Of a stretch of DNA of 64,000 bases, positions 11,430-22,214 are shown piece by piece. This stretch comes from Elysia crispata (taxonomy: Eukaryota; Mollusca; Gastropoda; Plakobranchidae): the NCBI GenBank assembly GCA_033675545.1, contig JAWDGP010006444.1, positions 1-64,000 on the forward strand, read 5' to 3'. Made by a program: the position numbers and the translations under genes. The notes beneath the pieces are model-generated. The model saw only the letters and a program-made list of their open reading frames with translations. It did not search any database and was not told where the DNA came from. Positions within the stretch are counted from its first letter, which is position 1. Each line of letters begins with the position of its first letter.

Positions 11430-12560
11430 AGACTATTACTTACGAAGCTCGAAGACAAAGAATTCGTATAACTATTGCATTGTATCTTCATTGCCTTTGG
11501 AAACCAAGACTTAGATCAGGACTTTGGGCTCGGGTTCATGGATCAAAGGGGAAATTGTCTCACAATGTGGGGAAATTGTCTCAGAATGTCTATTCTGTAG
11601 AAAGATTATGAAAGAATTAGAGAATTTATTCAAAATTATGCAGAGCTTCATGCTATCCCACTGCCAGGTCGTGTTCCTCAGTTTTGGAGGACATATGTTT
11701 TGTTGCTCCACACTAATTGCAAAAAAAAGTAAAGTGTACACAGAATATGAAGCTGCATCCCTAAGAGCCAATATTAGATGCCTGTCACTCTGCACTTTCA
11801 AAGCAACTTGTTCTAACATTACCATTATGAAGCTTTCAACCGACTTGTGCTGGCAGTGCCAGAAAGGGCAAATGCATTAGTAAGATCATTAAGTCAGCCA
11901 GTTTTTGAAAGGAATGCTGCATTACAGGCTATGAAAGACCACATCGATACCTTTAAATTAGCAAGATCTGTGTGCCCAACATCTGCCTTACGAATGCATC
12001 CTCACAACTCTTGGGATAGTCTGATGCATTACTCTTTTAATTTCACGCAACAAATTCATTATCTCAGCAACTCTTTACAACCTGGCCCTATATTTTTTAA
12101 AATCTCAAAGAAAATTTTTGGTGTTTCATGTGAGGAGCTTTCCTCTCAAGTAAATTACTTGATTGATGAGAGTGTGCAGGCAGGGAAAGGCTCAAATTAT
12201 GTTGTCTCTTTTTCAGCACTTCTTTGAAAAGTATGGTCTTTGAGAAAAAAAGGTACATCTTCATGCAGATAATTCCAGTGGTCAAAATAAAAACAGCTGC
12301 ATGATGAATGGTAGGTGCTAACTTGCCTCTACTTTGAGATCAGTTTGTCTAAATCCAGTTGCTTTTTGATTGTCAAGAGGAAGTTCAAAAGCACAAAATC
12401 TGATTGATTGGGTGATACGGAGAGGGTTGTAACTGAGTCAGCCAAAGTTAATTTATTCCCCACCTTTGTGGAGATAAAAGTTGTGCAGTTTTTATCCCCA
12501 TGTATAACTTGAAAAACATTTGAGGAAAGCTGTGGGCGTGTTTATTTCAAATTATCACCA
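11430..12560 (+). pseudogene. Family B transposon protein, copy C
   Basis: From 11440 the plus strand reads ARRQRIRITIALY, then GLWARVHG (about 11523-11546), a LPGRVPQFW block (about 11661-11690), SKVYTEYEAASLRANIRC (about 11728-11780) and TDLCWQCQ. The frame 11847-12227 continues with an HYSFNFTQQIHY block, then HLHADNSSGQNKNS at about 12253-12294. This is family B in full order, closer to the fish/cnidarian type of the family than copies A and B. Stops at 11611, 11880 and 12227 and several frame changes are visible. It ends where piggyBac-like sequence starts. Confidence 0.65.
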
Positions 12561-12579
12561 ACCTGACATTGGAGAAGCT

Positions 12580-13100
12580 GATAGGCGAAAAAAAAAGATG
12601 GGACTATTGAAAGAATCAAGATGCCTAGACTGGTGAAGAATTACAATTCTTACATGGGGGGTGTGACAAGAACGACCAGATGACTAAATTACATCGTGCC
12701 AGAAAGCATTATAGGTGGCCCGGCGCCTTTCCATCAAGTTTTTTTTATGTGGGCCTGTTATAATTCCTAAATGCTATAGCTTTCAAGACGACAAGGCACA
12801 TCCTAAGTTTATTTCACAAGGCATATGCAGGCATTCCCTTGTGGGAAATTTCCGGTCTTCAGCAAAGTGAGTGTATGTCATGAGCCCCTGTGATGTTCGC
12901 CTCACCTAAGGCAACAACTGTCCAGTGATAACTGAAAATAGACCAAAAGACCATGTTTGTGCTACCTGTAGTGAAAAACACGTGTTAGTTGCGGAGCCAT
13001 CCTGAGTAGCTTACAAAGACATTCCCTCCAAGATGGTAAAGACAACTGTGATCTGCAGCTTGTGCAACAGATACCAGGGTCTAGTTGCTGGTCTGATTGG
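12580..13100 (+). pseudogene. piggyBac-like transposase, C-terminal fragment
   Basis: Around 12620-12670 the plus strand encodes PRLVKNYNSYMGGV, the hallmark (Y..YMGGVD) shortly before the end of the piggyBac catalytic core. A distal CATC...CSLC cysteine pattern (about 12958-13060) matches the C-terminal Cys-rich domain of piggyBac transposases, which binds the terminal repeats. The core Asp that normally follows GGV is not kept. The N-terminal two thirds are absent and the frames shift repeatedly. Confidence 0.6.
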
Positions 13101-13700
13101 CACACAAAAGTTCTGGCAGTAGCTCAGTTATAAGAATGTTCCCACCATTCTGTGAGAATTTTATTCATTTCTGTCCATTACATCCTTTAATTTTGAAACC
13201 TGACTGAGACACACCCAAAATTCAATGATTTTTTGCTCAGGAGCTCAGGTGGAGCGGGCTGGGGCTGGGAGGGGCCCAGGACTCACAGGGTTAAAGAAAA
13301 GTCAAATTTACAAATTCAGATACAGAAATTGCTGGCTACACAACCCTCTCCAGATGAGCTGCCTCCTCTTGTCAAGCCCAATCTCCCAAAGGCATTTTGA
13401 AAGTAGGAGACAGAATGAAATATATAATGAAAACAGCAATCACAGGAAATGTATCTGAACTCAAATCCATAGTTCCTCCTTGAAAAGGAAGGAAAAGAAA
13501 ACCTGAATACTTCTTTATCTTGTTTGATCTGAATCTCAGATAAACTTTAACGATGTCCAGTAAGTTCTTTACAATATAATTTTAAACCAGGCTTAAAAGG
13601 CATATGAGGCAACTTAGCAAGGATTCTGAACTTTGGTGTTTGTGAATGAGCTTTATACTAGTATAATGTTGAATATATTCACTGCAAACCTGAACTTATT
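13101..13700. other. Interval without recognised gene
   Basis: Contains a short frame, 13225-13458, of unknown type that might be the decayed N-terminus of the next piggyBac copy. Otherwise nothing. Confidence 0.35.
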
Positions 13701-13704
13701 TAAT

Positions 13705-13931
13705 TTTTTATGTATTCCAACATCACCATGCAGAATTTTGATGACCATCCAGGGCCTCAAAACAACTTGGGACCCCACGCATGTCCTCAGGACTTTTTTT
13801 TCCTTTTGTTTCTCATGGCTCTCCTCTCAATCACTGTGGAGGAAACTAATCAGTATGCCCAGCAGTGCATGGTTTCTCGTCCCAATCACAACGCCGACTT
13901 CTCTTATTTTGTTGTAATTTAGTTCGCATGC
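13705..13931 (+). pseudogene. piggyBac-like transposase, N-terminal part interrupted by insertion
   Basis: The frame 13710-13922 includes PGPQNNLGPHACPQDFF and ITVEETNQYAQQCMV, the conserved start of the piggyBac core (DYF...IVEETNRYA). The protein breaks off at about 13920 and its next conserved block (EMRALLTIQIIFGI) appears at about 17853. The gap is filled by the N-RAG-TP-like element. This is one copy split in two, judged from protein order and strand. Confidence 0.75.
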
Positions 13932-13987
13932 TGCACAGCGTAAATCTTGCCGATCTAGACAGGTGACAGCGATTTGACTGGGGTCAC
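13932..13987 (+). repeat. Left terminal inverted repeat of N-RAG-TP-like element
   Basis: Starts TGCACAGCGT and includes TTGACTGGGGTCAC. The inner CACAGCG resembles the RAG recombination signal heptamer CACAGTG at six of seven bases. Confidence 0.6.
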
Positions 13988-14439
13988 TCTAGGCCCAAAT
14001 CACCCTTCTCACAGCTTGTGCTGTGGCAGAATCAAAACTTGTTTTCTACCCCCCAAACTTCCGATTGTCACCCAAAAACTACCATTCTGGATAATTTTTG
14101 CATCACGTTTTATTTTCTCTGTTTCTTCTCTGGATTATTGTGAAAATTTTGTGGTTTTAGCTGGATTATTGTCAGTGTGAGAAAAGAATGGAAGTTGTAT
14201 AAATTGGGTTGGTAAAAAAAAAATGAAACGTATTTTTGTAATTTAAAAAACAAATTCTTTAAAAAAATTAAGGTCAAAAAGCATTTTTTTTTATATTTAA
14301 AAAACTTAAAAGTTCATTTTTGAGTGTGCATTAAAATATTTGTGTTGTCACGATTTTTTATACCTCTAACCGTCTCAACATTTGTCTAAAATTTTTCAGG
14401 AAAGATATTTATCGAATCCGAAGCTGTGAAATATAGCGA

Positions 14440-17130
14440 GGAAAGACATATTCAGAACATTAACGAGCTTTGCCGTATATGTGCCTAAACAGAAAACAAA
14501 CATGCAAAGAAGCCATTCATGTTCGAGCTATAGTTCCGATATTCATTTAATATATGGATTTGACACTTCCAAAGACTTAGAGAGCACCTTCTCGAAATAC
14601 ATTTGCAGCAAATGTTACTTTACTATCAAAAACATAAAAAAAAAAGGCAGAGCGCTAATACGCTGCAAAAAGCTAGAGATACCTATTACATAAATATGAA
14701 TAAATGGTGCCCATATGATTCTTCTTCAAGCTATGACGAATGTGGCTCATGTCACCACAGGAATAATGAAGCGTATGGCTGCCTCCAACGAATACGGAGC
14801 TTGTGCTTGAACTCATACAAGAAACAAACAGCACAAACCCACACCAAGAGACCTCTGGCACAGAACAAAATGAAGTCACATCAGAAATTATATCTAGATC
14901 TACATGTGATTTACGAAGTTCAACTAACAACATATGATATAAGCAATGCAGTCCCCAATCACAAAGGTACGATTCTTGACACTAGCTTCTCTGCCTCATC
15001 ATTAGATCAGTCAGACATCCAACGCATGACAGACACTAGTGAAACAATAATTGTTCAGCTTCACCAACTGACACATCGCATAACAGCAGACACAAGCATT
15101 TCTAACACCAGTGCAACACTAAGAAGAGACACAAATGCTAATGTGTGCACACCTGAAAAATCACAACCTTGTCATTCACATTTTACCGTGCCCCTCGTTC
15201 CGATAGCAGAATCAACACCTTTAAAATCCCTGACACCAGGGGACAGTACAGTAGACACTTCTACATCACCCATAATCACACAAGATTTAACATTTAGCCA
15301 CTCACTTAGTCTTCCTGAACACACACCATTATCTAAGGCAGAAGAAAAATTTAACACACATTTATTTATCACGATCCACAGAACTACACAATCAATTGTA
15401 AAACTGGAGGTCAACCACTAGTATTGCAGAAAGTAGTGGCACCAAGAAAATACACAACATTAGTTTGAACATCTACAAAAAGAAAAAGAGCAAAAATTCT
15501 GATCAAAGTAAGATCATATGTAGCACGACCTTCAGAAACATCAGCAGACACAAAGCTAGCGACAGAATTAAAAGCATTATTTACAACATGTAGACAACAT
15601 ATAATTCAGAGGGCTGGGATAAAGTTAAAGTTAAGAATCTCAAGACACTATATGTTGGCCATCAAAGAAGCATTAGGAATGAGTTGGAGGCAGGGAAGGA
15701 AACAGGGAAATTGCTTAAACAAGTCGGGAAGCATTATCAAAAGAATTAGTCTCAGACTTTGTGCAAGTAAAGGAAAGATTATTTATAAGAGAAGAAAACA
15801 GTGAGTACAGAGCACCATATGGTAGGATAGTAGGCTTGAAACATTCGTAGATTTATTATCAGATTCTTTTGAGCAGCAAAATACGCTCACTTGGCACGGA
15901 GATACGATTCCTAGGGATGAAATTTGAGTGAAAATCAGGGGTGATCATGGTAAAAATTCTTTAAAATTTACTCTTCAAACAGCAAACACAGATAGGCCAA
16001 GTGCACATCAGAATACAGTAGTTATAGTGTTAGCAGCGGTCCGTGACACACATGACAATATTGTTAGGTTTTTAGAGGGTGGGTTACGGGATGAGTTGGT
16101 TGCACTTCACTCAAATTCATGGAAAGGCAAAGCTTTAAAGTCTTCTTGAATGGTGACTATGATTTTTTGTGCAAAATGTATGGCCTCTCGGGTCTTCAGG
16201 GCACTTATCCCTCCCTATGGTGATTGATGCCACGACGAGACATGAACAACCCCACAGATCAGTGTCAACATCGATCTGTGGAAAGTTTGCTCGCCGACAA
16301 CAAAAAATTTATGGACGAAGCAGATGGGGAGAGAAAACAAGCCAACAAGTTTTTTAACTCTCTTCACGCACCTGTGATTACACTAGATCTAGAGAATTTC
16401 TGTCCACCTTATTTACATATTCTGCTAGGCGTAGAATTAAAACACCACAAATTTTTCAGAGAACGCAGCATATGATTTAGATAAAAAAAGTAGCTAGTCA
16501 GCCAGATAAACTATTGTTACCATTAGGTATGTTATTGAAAAAATATGGAGCTTCAGCCCAGGGTAGGACCAATAGATTCAGCAGTGGACACAGTATTAAA
16601 CAAGCATAGAGTTACACTCCAAGCATACCACAGTAGATCATTTGTAGGGAACCATTGTCACAAATATCTTCAAACACAAGTCTACACAGATCTCACACAA
16701 ACGATTGTTACAAGAACACAACAATATACAAGCAACCGCATAATTGTTGATGAAGCCTTTACTTTACAACTTGTCTATAATAACCCCAATAGTGCACTTA
16801 GTCTAGTACACAAAGCCATATCCCATACACAGCCTATCTCACATAACTCACTTCCAGACGTCGAAAAAGCAATAGACATATACAGGACCACATAGAGAAG
16901 AATTTTTCCAGGCAAAGTTATACCCAAGCACCATATCCTAGAAAAACACTGCATTCCACACATTAAAAAACACAATTTTGGACTCAACTTGTTTGGAGAG
17001 CAGGGGACTGAAAATAGCCACCAAATGATATCTCATTTGGAAACAAGAGCCAGGCGAATCAAAAACGATTTAAATCGATTAAAACATGTCCTGTCGGCTC
17101 ATCTTCTTCAAGCTCTCCATGTAATATAAG
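14440..17130 (+). pseudogene. N-RAG-TP-like transposase with RAG1-like N-terminal zinc region
   Basis: The order of parts is as follows. NELCRIC at 14462-14482 is the first Cys pair. SSDIHLIYGFDTSKD and ICSKCYF (about 14599-14620) give a second Cys pair. W.PY....CGSCHHR (about 14706-14760) gives a third. A 272-codon frame, 14603-15421, adds a long Ser/Thr-rich linker. A conserved block with ALGMSWRQGRKQG (about 15671-15710) precedes the core: KIRGDHGKNSLKFTL (15928 frame), GDYDFLCKMYGLSG (about 16154-16195), LHILLGVELKHH, AYHSRSF, HHILEKHC and GEQGTENSHQM (about 16995-17030). Human RAG1 has the same LCRIC / C.NC / CDIC series in its N-terminal region. Stops and frameshifts occur at 14486, 14693, 15421, about 15868, 16149 and 16895. 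Confidence 0.7.
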
Positions 17131-17755
17131 ATTAATTTATCCCCTCTGAAAGCCTGGAAACCTTGATATTATGCTGTGATGTTCTAAGTTATTAATTATA
17201 TTTATTTCCTAACAACAAATCTTGCTGGAGAATATGTATGGCGTTTATATGTAATAAATCCAGTTCTGTGATGTTCTAAAGGTCTGCACTAAGTCTTGTT
17301 GTGAAGGATTATACCTGAACCTCAAGAATGGATTACAAAAATATTAAAGTATAAAATAACGCACCTTGTCTAGTCTGGTAGCACTTGATGACCACAGGAC
17401 AAAATGGTGGTGAGTGATTAAGTTCACTATTGTGCTTCAATTTGATGCAAGTTTTAAACAAAAAACACCTTAAGTTAATTAGTTATCTCCGTTTTAATTG
17501 ATGAGTCAGTGATTTTAATAGATCTCAGGCCCCTAGTTCTAATGTTTCTCTTGGCAAGGCTATTTGAGGTAAAAATTTCGGTTTTGTTTGTCATAATGTA
17601 AATAATCCCAAATTTTTATTTACATTTTCAAACTCCACACAAATATTCTAAGTTTTCTTTCCAAGCTCCAAAATATAAACTTTAATATCCGATTGATTCA
17701 AGCAAACTGCTAGGGAAGAGCAGTGACCGCAAGTGGCCTGTAGGCTGACCCTTCT

Positions 17756-17826
17756 GTGAACCCAGTCAAGATGACCCAGGAAGCTCTGGCTGGGCAACTA
17801 AAACAGCAAGCCGGACACGCTGTGCA
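17756..17826 (-). repeat. Right terminal inverted repeat of N-RAG-TP-like element
   Basis: The reverse complement begins TGCACAGCGT and later carries TTGACTGGGTTCAC, matching the left end with a different internal spacing (indels between the two blocks). Confidence 0.6.
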
Positions 17827-19010
17827 ATAAATCCTGGAACAATACTGAAATATATGAGATGAGAGCTTTGCTCACCATTCAAATTATCTTTGGCATAAAG
17901 GAGTAACCTCAGATGTAAAAATATTGGATAGAGGATAGGTAGTTCAACAACTCATGGGTCTCAGGAATAATGACCTTCAGAGATTAAAAAACCTGAGCCG
18001 ATATTTCCACTGCAACGATACTTTGGCAACACCCCCTCAGGACACCAAAAATTAAAATCTTCTACAAAAAGTGAGAAATGTTATTGAGAATACCAAAATC
18101 ACTTCTAAACAGTTCTTTCAGGTCAACACAGATCTCAGAGCCGATAAGCCTTCAAAGGAAGGCTTGTTTTAAGCAGTGCATACCTGCAAAGCCCACTAAG
18201 TGGGGTATTAAAATATGAACTGTATGTGATAACCAGATTTGATGTCTACACAGGTAAAGACAGTTGCAAGGATCAACACAAAACCACCTGGCTTTGAAGT
18301 CGTAGACTCTTTATGCAGTCATTATGACAATAGGCATCATTTTTTTTTAAATGCAGTGGAAGCAGCTGAGCATCTTATCAACAGAGAAACCTACATGTGT
18401 GGAACAATCAGGACAAATAGGAGAGGACTCCAACAAAGTGACCAAAAAAACTTAAAACAAGGGGAGAAATTTTAGAACAAAAAAAAAAGAAATTAAAAAT
18501 TGCTACTGCCTACCATGATAAACAAACTGTCCATCTTCTTTCACCAAATCAGGTGAAGACAGCTGACGATGGGCAGCCCCTTATTTCAAGTTGGACAAAC
18601 AGCTTTCCTATTATCCTGTTGATAGGCCAGGGAAAAAAACAGTTCTGCACCTCATCAACACATCTTTTATAATGCATATGTAATTTGGACTCAGTCCACC
18701 CACAACTTTCCACTTTGAAAAGCCATGACTACATGATGTTCTGCACTGATGTCACAGTAGGGCTCATCAATGTGTTCAGTGCGTGCAAACTTCTGGGACA
18801 AAAAGCTACAAAGCTAAAAGTCATTCCAGAAGGAACAATAAAACATCATGTACCAACCAAAATTGTCCGGCGCAATAGACAATGTGTTTTGTCTAGCTAA
18901 GAAAGAAGAAAAACACCGAAAGGACATCCAGTTGAGACAACAAATAAGTGTAAAATTTTGTGATGTACAGCTATGTAAAAAACTTTTTTTTGCAAAGTAT
19001 CATGAATAAG
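17827..19010 (+). pseudogene. piggyBac-like transposase, C-terminal part after insertion
   Basis: Continues the protein broken at 13.9 kb. EMRALLTIQIIFGI (about 17853-17895) is followed by FNNSWVSGIMT (about 17943-17975), KPTKWGIKI (about 18190-18215), FDVYTGK, a YMCGTIRTNRRGL block in the frame 18239-18475, and YYPVDRPGKK (about 18610-18640). A cysteine-rich tail follows (about 18880-18990). Many stops (for example 17900, 18475 and 18900). The family's second catalytic Asp region, normally just before CGT, is degraded. Confidence 0.75.
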
Positions 19011-19289
19011 GCATGAGCCTTAGCCAACATTGTGCGGTCCAAATGAACAGTGAGTCCAATGTTTTTTTTGTTTTTGCCAGTAAGATATAGATCTTGGTGT
19101 TTGGGTTTTTTTTTTTCAGCAAATTCTTTGAGCTTCTGACTATGTTGCTTTTTGCTTTGATTTATTGATGAGTGATCGTATTTGTTGCTGTTAAACATTA
19201 ATTTGTTCACTTTGTTGCTGCTGTTATTTTTGTGCAAAGAAGCGAAGTTTAAATGATTTTTTTTTGTAGATGATGACACTTATGATGCC
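19011..19289. other. Non-coding interval
   Basis: T-rich sequence. The minus frame over it is low-complexity Lys/Asn and is not believed to be coding. Confidence 0.4.
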
Positions 19290-20025
19290 ATCAAGGCTCA
19301 CTCCCTGAAGACTGGAAGAGGGAGATGCCCGACATTACCAACAATCTTGGTAATCTACAGGACACTGTTCTTAATCTTTATGATTTTCTACACGGTGGAG
19401 TGTTTGGAGATGAGCTAGATGATCTTCAAATTCTAGATACATCCCACTGACAAATTTAGTCGGTTTGGTGATCTGGATTTAGACTTATCAAAAAGAAGAA
19501 ATTCATCAATTCATCACAGATCAACTCTTTCCATGTGAAAGCACAATAACACTGATAAATGTTTATGTAAAAAAAAAGAGTGCCTTCAAAAAGAGTCTTT
19601 TGGTAGCCGCTAAAAAGGATGGTGCAGCTCTGGGGCAAAAACATTACGCAGCAGATAAAGAGATGAGAGAACAAATTAAACATTGAAAGAAACCAACAGC
19701 AAAAGAAAAGAGATAGCCATCAAAGCAGCTGAACTGAAAGTTAAAATTATGAATGCAGTTTTGAGTCAAAGTGGTTTATGCACCACAAAAGATGAACTTG
19801 AATAGCTATATAAAAATTCCAAAGCAGATCTTAAAGATCAGATTCGATACAGGAAATTAGTAATGGGGCAAGAGGACTTAAGATCGACTGGTACTGTTGC
19901 ATCTCTCTACCAAACATTGCTCAGAAAGATGTGCAATGAACCACCAGCGAAAGAAGTTTGTAAAGCCAGCATTAGGCAAAAGACGATGATGCAGAATCAA
20001 AGTTCTGATGATGAATATTAAATGC
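19290..20025 (+). pseudogene. Family D C-terminal domain, copy 2
   Basis: Successive plus frames read as one protein: a GVFGDELDDLQ start (about 19400), the KHNNTDK block, LLVAAKKDGAALGQKHYAADKEMREQI (split over about 19600-19680), EIAIKAAELKVKIMNAVLSQSG (split over about 19710-19775), then a DQIRYRKLVM segment and a Ser/Asp-rich C-terminus ending at a TAA near 20021. Its first two thirds match 6960-7420. The charged helical layout suggests the tail of a transposon protein. Function unknown. Stops near 19449, 19684 and 19803 break it. Confidence 0.45.
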
Positions 20026-20344
20026 AATATTCTTAAGCTGAGAATGAATTTGACAGAAACCTTTACAATTTAAAAGAAAGGAAAATTTTTGTTTATACTT
20101 TATAAATGTCTAAAATTGGTGTCATTCAACAAAATATTGATAGTTTTAGGCTTGCTAGTTTTTTTATATGAATGGGATCTCAATTCATAGTAAAAGAAAC
20201 TGCTTCTTAAGTAATATTTCTATCTTTTAAAAACAGTTTCAACTTTAATATAAGCCTGTATTTAACCTCATTTTATTATGGGAGTTTTCTAAAACTTTCA
20301 AAATCATAGTGTTTTATCATATACGCATTTGAAAATATATGTTC

Positions 20345-20421
20345 AGGGTAAACTCCGGTTCCAACCACGTACCACCTGATTGATTCACCGGAGTGCAGTG
20401 AGGTTGCTTGAGTTTACCCGT
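20345..20421. repeat. Imperfect hairpin
   Basis: AGGGTAAACTC near the left end is matched by GAGTTTACCC at about 20411-20420 in inverse orientation, and an inner ACTCCGG faces CCGGAGT. It lies just upstream of the P-element-like copy and may be its terminal or subterminal repeat (inference). Confidence 0.4.
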
Positions 20422-20488
20422 TTGTACTAGACTTTTATAATGAAAGACATTTGTAAAATCAAAGGACATCTATGGCACCGCTAGAGAT

Positions 20489-20775
20489 TTGCTGCTGATT
20501 GTGATGTTCGACGAAATGGCTTTGAAAGTGTTCCTAAATTACAACCCTGTGGATGATGAGGTGGAGGACTTTGAGGACCACGGAGACTCTTGTCACTCTC
20601 GTTTTTCTGCAACTCACGTACTAGTTTTTATGGTAATAAATAGAAATCAACCGGTGTCTTATAGCCTTTCAAAAGGTCCATGAAGAGCTTTTCCTATGCT
20701 TTTCATTCTTTTCCAAGAGTTAATGCGCAAATTATTTCCATTGGGCTTAAGGGCAAGTGTGGCACCCCTCTTTAG
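20489..20775 (+). pseudogene. P-element/THAP9-like transposase, N-terminal part interrupted by insertion
   Basis: The frame 20489-20683 contains DEMALKVFLNYNPVDDEVE, FEDHGDS and VLVFMV, which match the start of the P-element/THAP9 RNase H core (FDEM..K, YN...D.VEGFED). It is followed, after a stop at 20681-20683, by a MRKLFPLGLRASVA block. The first acidic catalytic residue is expected in the DEM motif. The protein is then broken off and resumes near 22220. Confidence 0.7.
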
Positions 20776-20918
20776 GGGATATAGGGTTCACATGGTCGAC
20801 ATTGGGAAGTATTGAATTTCTGAAAGTTTATCTTTTTCGTAGCACAATGACACTAAAAGACTGACACCAGCTGTCCTGCAACACCTGTTCATATCAGACA
20901 CTGGAGGCAAGGGTCAAC

Positions 20919-21650
20919 ATGGCAAAAACCCAAGGAATGAGCCTCAAGTTAGAGGCTTTTTGCACAAGATGCAACACTGTGGTGGCCTCCACTTTTTCTT
21001 CCAACCAGGAAGAAGATTCAGCGTACTCAGTGCACAAAGCTGTTGTTTTGTCTTCCCTTCTTTCTAGTATGGGACCAATCACTTTCCGCTACTTCTGCTA
21101 AAACAGCAACATGCCAGCTATGCACCCAAAAACCTTCAACAAGATCGCCGAAAGACTGTTCAAGGAACAAGACAGAGTGGACAGCATCATTTTTGGTGAA
21201 GCCCTAGCTGCTGTTCGCCGTGAACATGCAAGAGAGCGAAGTATACAGATCGATGAAAAAACGGTTTTGGACATCGCTGTCAGCTATGATGGGACCTGGT
21301 TGACCAGAGGACACCAGTCACATATTGGCATTGGCTGTGTGATTGATGTCTTGACTGGTCTTGTGATAGATTCTCATGTGCTAAGCGATTTTTGCCACGT
21401 GTGTGTGACCACAGGCAAGATAAAAAAAAAAACAAGGTCACCCAGATGTGTATAGGCATTGACTCCGGGATCACAAAGAAGGATGCGACAAAAATTTTGA
21501 TGCGACTGCTGGCATGATGGAGGTCAGAGTAGCAGAAATTGTTTGGGAAAGATCGGTGGAGCGCAACAAGCTGAGGTATGTCACGGTCGTATCTGATGGG
21601 GACTCCAAGGCTTACAACAAGACATGTCACCTTGCTCCATACTGAGAAAC
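20919..21650 (+). pseudogene. Mutator-like transposase fragment
   Basis: The frame 20919-21101 has a CTRC zinc-type pair and a basic/aromatic stretch. The frame 21111-21455 begins MPAMHPKTFNKIAERLF and contains VSYDGTWLTRGHQSHIGIG, followed by DVLTGLVIDSHVLSDFC. This D-GTW-RG motif and the following DV.TG are typical of the Mutator-like transposase domain listed in Pfam as PF20700. Further 3' come VERNKLRYVTVVSDGDSKAYN in another frame (21540-21620). At least two stops and two frame changes. The C-terminus is missing. Confidence 0.7.
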
Positions 21651-21659
21651 CGTGATAGA

Positions 21660-22200
21660 GAAAGCTTTATTTGGCTTTATTTTGTGTTTTTCTCAAAATT
21701 ACTTTTTTTTTACACATATCTTCGTATATCTCACAAGATTGGTTTGCAATACTCTTGCAACTTTTCATATAGTTTCACAGTTTCACAGTAGACTGTTCTT
21801 GATTGTGTCAAGGGCTTTTCCCGATTTTAAATAAATTTTTTTTTCTTCAAAATTTTTTGTAGAAAAAACATTTTTTATTATATTGCTATATATGTCATTT
21901 CCAAAACTTTATATCTTATCTGCAAAAGCTACTATTCAAAAATCCTTCTGACAAAATTTATATTTTGTTAATAAGAGATGATTCCACTTTGTAGTGAGTC
22001 TATCAAGGGTTTAGTTTCTGAGTTGTAAGAGCTTGAAGTTTTCATTTTTTACCAAGATGGCGGCCAAAACTAACAGTTTCCATGGCAACAATGCTTTGAT
22101 TTTTATAAAAACTACTTTTTTTCTTTTTTTTTTTACTCTAAAGCAATCTTTTGAAACACTTTGGTAAACATTTTTTAGTCAAAAAAATCACCTCTTTCTG
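21660..22200. other. Non-coding AT-rich interval
   Basis: T-rich sequence after the Mutator-like frame, with one GC-richer AAGATGGCGGCC patch at about 22060. No gene. Confidence 0.4.
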
Positions 22201-22214
22201 CCGCACTTGCCATT

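Larger units (their letters stand above)
13932..17826 (+). mobile_element. N-RAG-TP-like DNA transposon inserted in piggyBac
   Basis: The limits come from a terminal inverted match: TGCACAGCGT at 13932-13941 is the reverse complement of ACGCTGTGCA at 17817-17826. A second inverted block, TTGACTGGGGTCAC at 13974-13987, is repeated with one mismatch in inverse orientation at 17756-17769. Inside lies one transposase-like pseudogene with a RAG1-like N-terminal zinc region. The element falls exactly where a piggyBac protein is interrupted. No clear target-site duplication is visible at these ends, so the precise edges may be off by a few bases. Confidence 0.65.

Noticed and set aside
18971..19279. 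Minus-strand 102-codon frame
   Set aside because: Lys/Asn-rich, follows A/T composition, no family similarity.
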